Below are positions 49,320-52,798 of a stretch of DNA of 52,798 bases, in pieces (within the stretch, counting starts at the first letter, position 1; every line of letters starts with the position of its first letter). The notes below the pieces were generated by a model. The model ran no database searches, was not told the DNA's origin, and worked only from the letters and a program-made list of their open reading frames with translations. The stretch covers positions 64,001 to 116,798 of the forward strand of contig JAIBBV010000002.1 in assembly GCA_019694465.1 (NCBI GenBank), given 5' to 3'. The translations under genes and the position numbers were made by a program. This stretch comes from Oligoflexia bacterium (lineage in GTDB: Bacteria; Bdellovibrionota_C; UBA2361; JAFLCA01).

Positions 49320-49771
49320 ATCCTGAAGTGCTTTTAACATCGCTATCTGAGGGCCGAAGATTAGTGGCGGCCTTGCTTGATGCTGGTGTTCCCGATGAGT
49401 TGAGTGGAGATGCAAACTCGTACCAGGCTGCAGAGGTCACTCAAAAATTGGTCTCATATCTGGTTGAGCAGTTGAAGTGCTTGTCTGCAGGTGAGACGGC
49501 AAATGTTAAACAAATTGATGGCGAGTTAAAGCTGCTGCTTAAGTCGCTGGGTTCCGTGTTGGGACCGGCGCTAGAGGCCTATCAAGAAACGCTGCAGGCA
49601 GCCTTTCTCACTCGATTATCATATCTGTATGCGAGCTTGCTCTCGCTTAAGTCAAAGCACATTATTGAGTGCGCAGATGCTTTAAGGGCGGATGTCAATT
49701 TGAATGCCCGCTTTTGTCTAGTTGAACAAGATATTAGAGAGTTATCTGCTGGCGCTGCCATCGCTTATTAG
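49316..49771 (+). CDS. Helical protein coupled to the PLP enzyme gene
   Basis: The 151-residue protein is mostly alpha-helical and acidic, without signal peptide, membrane segment or recognisable motif. Its ATG overlaps the stop of the PLP enzyme (ATGA), preceded by GGAGGAGG, a strong ribosome site. Such tight coupling suggests a partner or subunit. No family is recognised. Confidence 0.75.
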   Translation: MNPEVLLTSLSEGRRLVAALLDAGVPDELSGDANSYQAAEVTQKLVSYLVEQLKCLSAGETANVKQIDGELKLLLKSLGSVLGPALEAYQETLQAAFLTRLSYLYASLLSLKSKHIIECADALRADVNLNARFCLVEQDIRELSAGAAIAY

Positions 49772-50156
49772 GCCAATTGCATTGGCGTTCGATCGAGCGT
49801 GTCATAGTTGTCTGGAGCTTGACCGAAATTACTCTGCAAACTCTGTGATCTCTCTGGTTTATCTGTAGAAATCTGTATTTGATGAAACAGGCAGTGTACG
49901 ATCTAACCGAAGCTCTTATGAAACCACACAGCACACAGGTCTCATTGAGGTTCAACCAGTTAGATGGGAGTTTTCGTCAGGCTCCTGATGCTAACTGTGG
50001 CTTAACGCCTTAAGAGAGCCTAGAGCTCAGTCCTTTGTTGGGCAGTTCACGGACTAGGCCCGTAGAAGCGCGCTTGAGCAGGTCGCAAGAAGCAATGGAA
50101 GTTGCTGGTCGAAGATCCTCTTCTCGTAATGCCTCACCTCGTGCGACAGTTTAGCA
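49772..50156. other. Non-coding gap before ampG
   Basis: These 385 bases hold no convincing gene. A short repeat GCCAAT-TGC-ATTGGC just after the helical-protein stop (about 49773-49787) might form a small hairpin. No clear promoter or RNA gene was recognised. Confidence 0.4.
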
Positions 50157-51374
50157 ATGAGAGAAATGCTACTTATTTTCACAAACTTTCGCATGTTTCT
50201 CATGCTGTTACTGGGCTTTTCTTCTGGCCTTCCGATAGCTCTCGCTATAAGCACTTTACAGGCTTGGGTCGCATCAGAAGGGCTAGATATTAAAACAATC
50301 GGGTATTTTTCCTTAGTTCAACTTCCATACCAATTAAAGTTTATTTGGTCCCCTTTCATGGATCGAATTGTTCCGCCATTCCTTGGGCGGCGGCGTGGTT
50401 GGATGCTGATCACCCAAACTGCCCTAATAGTTGTAATCATTGCGATGGGATTTTGCGACCCAAAGACTAGTTTGCAGCCACTCGCGGTGCTGGCCGTGTG
50501 CTTGTCTTTTTTTAGCGCTAGTCAGGATATAGTGATAGATGCTTACCGCGCCGAGATTTTAGCTGCTAATGAGCGAGGTAGTGGTGCTGCAATCTCAGTG
50601 CTTGGGTATAGACTCGCTATGCTGACATCCGGCGCCTTAGCTTTGATCCTGGCAGATCATCTACCGTGGCGTTGGGTGTATGGAATTATGGCCTGTGCTC
50701 TCTTGATTGGCGTACTGGCTACTCTGATTGCGCCAGCACCGACTGATGATGCTTTAACTCCCAAAAGCCTGCGCGAAGCAGTGGTGCGACCGTTCGTGGA
50801 GTTTTTCTCCCGTCCATTTGCTTATGAGGCATTTGCCTTTGTTTTTATTTACAAAATTGCAGATGTATTAGCGCTGGCGCTCAGTACAAAGTTTATGTTG
50901 GAGCTTGGTTTCTCAAAGACTGACCTCGGACTTGTTTATAAAGGTGTGGGTCTAGTAGCGACTCTGGTGGGCGCTTTGGCTGGTGCGGCCCTGATGGCCA
51001 AGATGAGCCTAAAAAGGTCTCTGATCTGGTTTGGAATTGCACAAGCTATGGCTGTGCTCTGTTTTGCCATGCTGGCGGCGGCTGGGAAGGACTATAGCGT
51101 ACTTTCGTTCGCAGTAATTATGGAAAACTTTACTAGTGGTCTTGGCACAGCAGCATTTACAGCGCTTTTAATGGGACTATGTGATCCTCGCTTCACTGCG
51201 ACTCAGTATGCGCTTTTAAGCGCATTTTCATCGCTGCCAAGAGTTTTGGCGGGGCCAATCGCAGCCAGTTTGGTTGTATGGCTGGGCTGGGTGCAGTTTT
51301 TTGTGCTGGCAGCTCTGTGTGCCATACCTGGGCTGCTAATGCTGCGTCGCTATGAGCGCTGGGCCCCAAAATAA
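50157..51374 (+). CDS. ampG: AmpG-family muropeptide permease (MFS)
   Basis: The 405-residue protein has about 12 membrane helices and the AmpG-type N-terminus: LLGFSSGLPIALAISTLQAW near residue 17, then IKTIGYFSLVQLPYQLKFIWSPFMDR and the FLGRRRGWMLI loop. SQDIVIDAYRAEIL near 118 is also typical. AmpG brings anhydromuropeptides into the cytoplasm for cell-wall recycling and can influence beta-lactamase induction. It stands alone, converging with the coiled-coil gene. Related acetyl-CoA transporters share the fold, but the listed motifs favour AmpG. Confidence 0.9.
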   Translation: MREMLLIFTNFRMFLMLLLGFSSGLPIALAISTLQAWVASEGLDIKTIGYFSLVQLPYQLKFIWSPFMDRIVPPFLGRRRGWMLITQTALIVVIIAMGFCDPKTSLQPLAVLAVCLSFFSASQDIVIDAYRAEILAANERGSGAAISVLGYRLAMLTSGALALILADHLPWRWVYGIMACALLIGVLATLIAPAPTDDALTPKSLREAVVRPFVEFFSRPFAYEAFAFVFIYKIADVLALALSTKFMLELGFSKTDLGLVYKGVGLVATLVGALAGAALMAKMSLKRSLIWFGIAQAMAVLCFAMLAAAGKDYSVLSFAVIMENFTSGLGTAAFTALLMGLCDPRFTATQYALLSAFSSLPRVLAGPIAASLVVWLGWVQFFVLAALCAIPGLLMLRRYERWAPK

Positions 51375-51438
51375 TGCAGTTCATTTGTAGCGTATGCGGC
51401 TGTATGATTTCTTGAATAATTGTAGCTGTGGACACTAG

Positions 51439-51456
51439 CCGGCCATGGATGGCCGG
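51439..51456. repeat. GC-rich inverted repeat after ampG
   Basis: CCGGCC-ATGGAT-GGCCGG forms a strong short hairpin about 65 bases after the ampG stop, in the convergent gap. There is no T-run, so it may be a weak or bidirectional transcript end. Confidence 0.45.
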
Positions 51457-51552
51457 ACAAGCACGAAGTGGTTGGAGCGACGCGGAGCTGGGGTTCGCGG
51501 GCTCATAGTGAAGCTTGTGACTGATTAGTAATCTTAATTCTTAAGTGCTGTC

Positions 51553-52221
51553 TTAGGCAGCTAGAGCTTGGCCGGTTTGCTCGTTTCGTGCCTCAAGGCG
51601 GTCTTTTAGTCTAAGAATTTCTTGCTGCTCGGCCGCCTCCTGCTTTACAAATGGCATGCCGCTAATGCGGGAGGTGTTGCCATCGCGCCATAAAATTTGA
51701 ACGTCAGCGCTAGCTCTCCCTGTCTCTGCATCAACTTTGGGTGCTTCAGCGCCGTCCTGCGCTAGGACCATTTGCATCTCTGGGTGTTTGAAGAGTGGCT
51801 GATAGCCCTCAAGGCCTGTGACCTGCACGTCAATATTATGCCGCGCGGCAGCTACTTCTAAGTCGTCCACGTACGTGTCTTTACTAGCTTCGGCTGCCTC
51901 TCTTGCTAATTCAAGAGCAGACTGAGCTTCTGCTATGTCCGATGTAGCTGATAACGAATGTGTTGCCTTAAATTGCTCTTGGGCACGCTGAACTAGCTCT
52001 AATGCGTCACGTTCCTTTCGTTCCGCTTGTTCCTTGGCTTCTTGATCTTTGCGTGCCTCTTCTTGGCGGTTGCGATCTATTTCCTGTGCGCTAGGTGGCT
52101 TAAGGGCATCTCTTGCAACATCAGCAATTGTATCAATAGCAACTTTCGCAATGGCAGACTCTGGGCTCCCGGTTACTGCTTCAATCGCCCCGCCTACTGC
52201 ATTTGCTATTCCCAGACCCAT
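51553..52221 (-). CDS. Coiled-coil hypothetical protein
   Basis: The 222-residue protein has an N-terminal Gly/Ala segment (MGLGIANAVGGAIEAVTGSP) that may insert in a membrane or be a small hydrophobic patch, then a long charged coiled-coil region (about 45-125; Glu/Lys/Ala/Gln repeats like RQEEARKDQEAKEQAERKER), a short globular stretch around GYQPLFKHPEMQMVL, and a final helix. No family is recognised. It lies between ampG (convergent) and a divergent GT-C gene. Confidence 0.65.
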   Translation of the reverse strand: MGLGIANAVGGAIEAVTGSPESAIAKVAIDTIADVARDALKPPSAQEIDRNRQEEARKDQEAKEQAERKERDALELVQRAQEQFKATHSLSATSDIAEAQSALELAREAAEASKDTYVDDLEVAAARHNIDVQVTGLEGYQPLFKHPEMQMVLAQDGAEAPKVDAETGRASADVQILWRDGNTSRISGMPFVKQEAAEQQEILRLKDRLEARNEQTGQALAA

Positions 52222-52303
52222 GGTAACCGCCTCGGTAATGTCCTTTTAATGGCTCTGCCTTTAGTTATTAGCCCCTCAGGAGTGGGCGTAGCATAGCTAT
52301 GGA

Positions 52304-52327
52304 GCCGTGCAGTCAAAACTGCATGGC
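52304..52327. promoter_or_regulatory. Inverted repeat in the divergent promoter region
   Basis: GCCGTGCAG and CTGCATGGC form a 9-bp stem (one G.U-type pair) with loop TCAAAA, between the divergent coiled-coil and GT-C genes. AT-rich TATAAAAT follows on the plus strand at about 52330. It may be an operator. Confidence 0.35.
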
Positions 52328-52406
52328 GCGTATAAAATTACATTATGGCATAATAGGTTAGACATGTCAGATAGTTAGGGCTGCTTTCTTGATAAACTTG
52401 CCTGCT

Positions 52407-52798
52407 ATGCCTAATTCAAAGCGCACAGACATAATATTTTTATTACTTCTAGTGACCCTAGCTGCTTTGTGGCGCTACTGGGGGGCACTCGGGGAGTTGG
52501 GACTGGATGAGATTTGGAGTCTTAGGCTTATCCAGCCTGCGCATGCACCGGTAGATATTTTTAAGATTCACCACGATAACAATCACTACCTAAACAGTCT
52601 TTGGCTTTGGTTGTGTGGCGCTGAGGCTACGCCATTAGCCATGCGCGGCCTGTCAATTTTGTGTGGGGTCTTGAGCGTGATCGTGGGACTTGGTTTGCGC
52701 TCCAAATTTGGAATTATTGAAGCGAGATTTTTTGCAGTCTTTTTAGCATTCTCGTACGTCTTTGTGCTGTACGGCTCAGAGGCGCGTGGCTACTCATG
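52407..52798 (+). CDS. GT-C-fold membrane glycosyltransferase-like protein, 3' part missing
   Basis: An open frame of 130 codons runs to the window edge. After a first membrane helix (IIFLLLLVTLAALW) it has the first-loop acidic motif LGLDEIWSLRLI near residue 33, then IHHDNNHYLNSLWLW, two further hydrophobic stretches and YGSEARGYS near the edge, where the GT-C loop motif with Glu-Ala-Arg is expected. This matches ArnT/PMT-like lipid-linked sugar transferases. A TTG six codons upstream is an alternative start. The rest lies outside the window. Confidence 0.8.
   Translation, partial: MPNSKRTDIIFLLLLVTLAALWRYWGALGELGLDEIWSLRLIQPAHAPVDIFKIHHDNNHYLNSLWLWLCGAEATPLAMRGLSILCGVLSVIVGLGLRSKFGIIEARFFAVFLAFSYVFVLYGSEARGYS

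Noticed and set aside
1..52798. CRISPR array, rRNA, tRNA, prophage or intact insertion sequence
   Set aside because: No regularly spaced direct repeats, rRNA signature blocks, cloverleaf folds, phage structural genes or transposase motifs were seen.

Overview
The window looks like chromosomal DNA of an aerobic Gram-negative bacterium with roughly balanced GC content. Gram-negative evidence: a heptose epimerase for lipopolysaccharide (hldD), an AmpG muropeptide permease, a lipoprotein and several Sec-exported proteins. Aerobic evidence: heme O synthase (ctaB), heme A synthase (ctaA), a SCO copper protein, a CcmH-type cytochrome c maturation protein and two c-type cytochromes. A Hanks-type Ser/Thr kinase, a sigma-54-like promoter, a CcmH with widely spaced cysteines and frequent GTG/TTG starts would suit a lineage related to the old Deltaproteobacteria, but I cannot name the organism. 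Both ends cut genes: a receiver/HD-like protein on the left and a membrane glycosyltransferase on the right.

Layout. 1-8 kb: partial signalling protein (-), then pepA, a SpoU-family rRNA methyltransferase, gyrA and gpsA (+). 7.5-13 kb: small and poorly known genes (an unknown protein, DUF1272, DUF1543, a metal-dependent EEP-fold phosphoesterase, a membrane protein, an aminoacyl-tRNA deacylase, a C39-like peptidase, a HugZ-like protein). 13.4-15 kb: ctaB and SCO. 15-25 kb: mostly minus strand, with a GT-C glycosyltransferase, DUF1285, ccmH-pyrE, a divergent Ser/Thr kinase, ygfZ, lepB and an aminotransferase. 25-29 kb: a tight mnmE-Memo-amidase unit (-). 29.7-35.2 kb: prolyl oligopeptidase, a secreted protein, then yidC-yidD-rnpA-rpmH (-), the block usually found near dnaA/oriC. 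rpmH is only 53 codons. A perfect DnaA box lies upstream of it, but there is no dnaA here. 35.4-38.4 kb: hldD and a second GT-C enzyme. 38.9-44.6 kb: secreted protein, ctaA, lipoprotein, two c-type cytochromes, a Flp-like pilin. 44.6-52.8 kb: DUF2207-like protein, GT87-like enzyme, Nudix hydrolase, a divergent PLP enzyme with an overlapping helical partner gene, ampG, a coiled-coil protein and the partial GT-C gene.

The most unusual feature is a dispersed repeat present three times: 14846-15145, 29411-29728 (inverted) and a 48-bp mini-copy at 36440-36487. The long copies are about 300 bp, begin and end with hairpins, share AAACCC-type inverted ends, show compensatory changes in their stems, and share a short in-frame peptide (core YIDDPK...AVIL.QF). 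In all three places the repeat lies over the 3' end of a gene and supplies its last codons and stop. The mini-copy is the two outer ends fused with the middle missing. This looks like a non-autonomous, structured, gene-end-targeting element; no transposase is visible in the window. No rRNA, tRNA, CRISPR array or intact insertion sequence was found.
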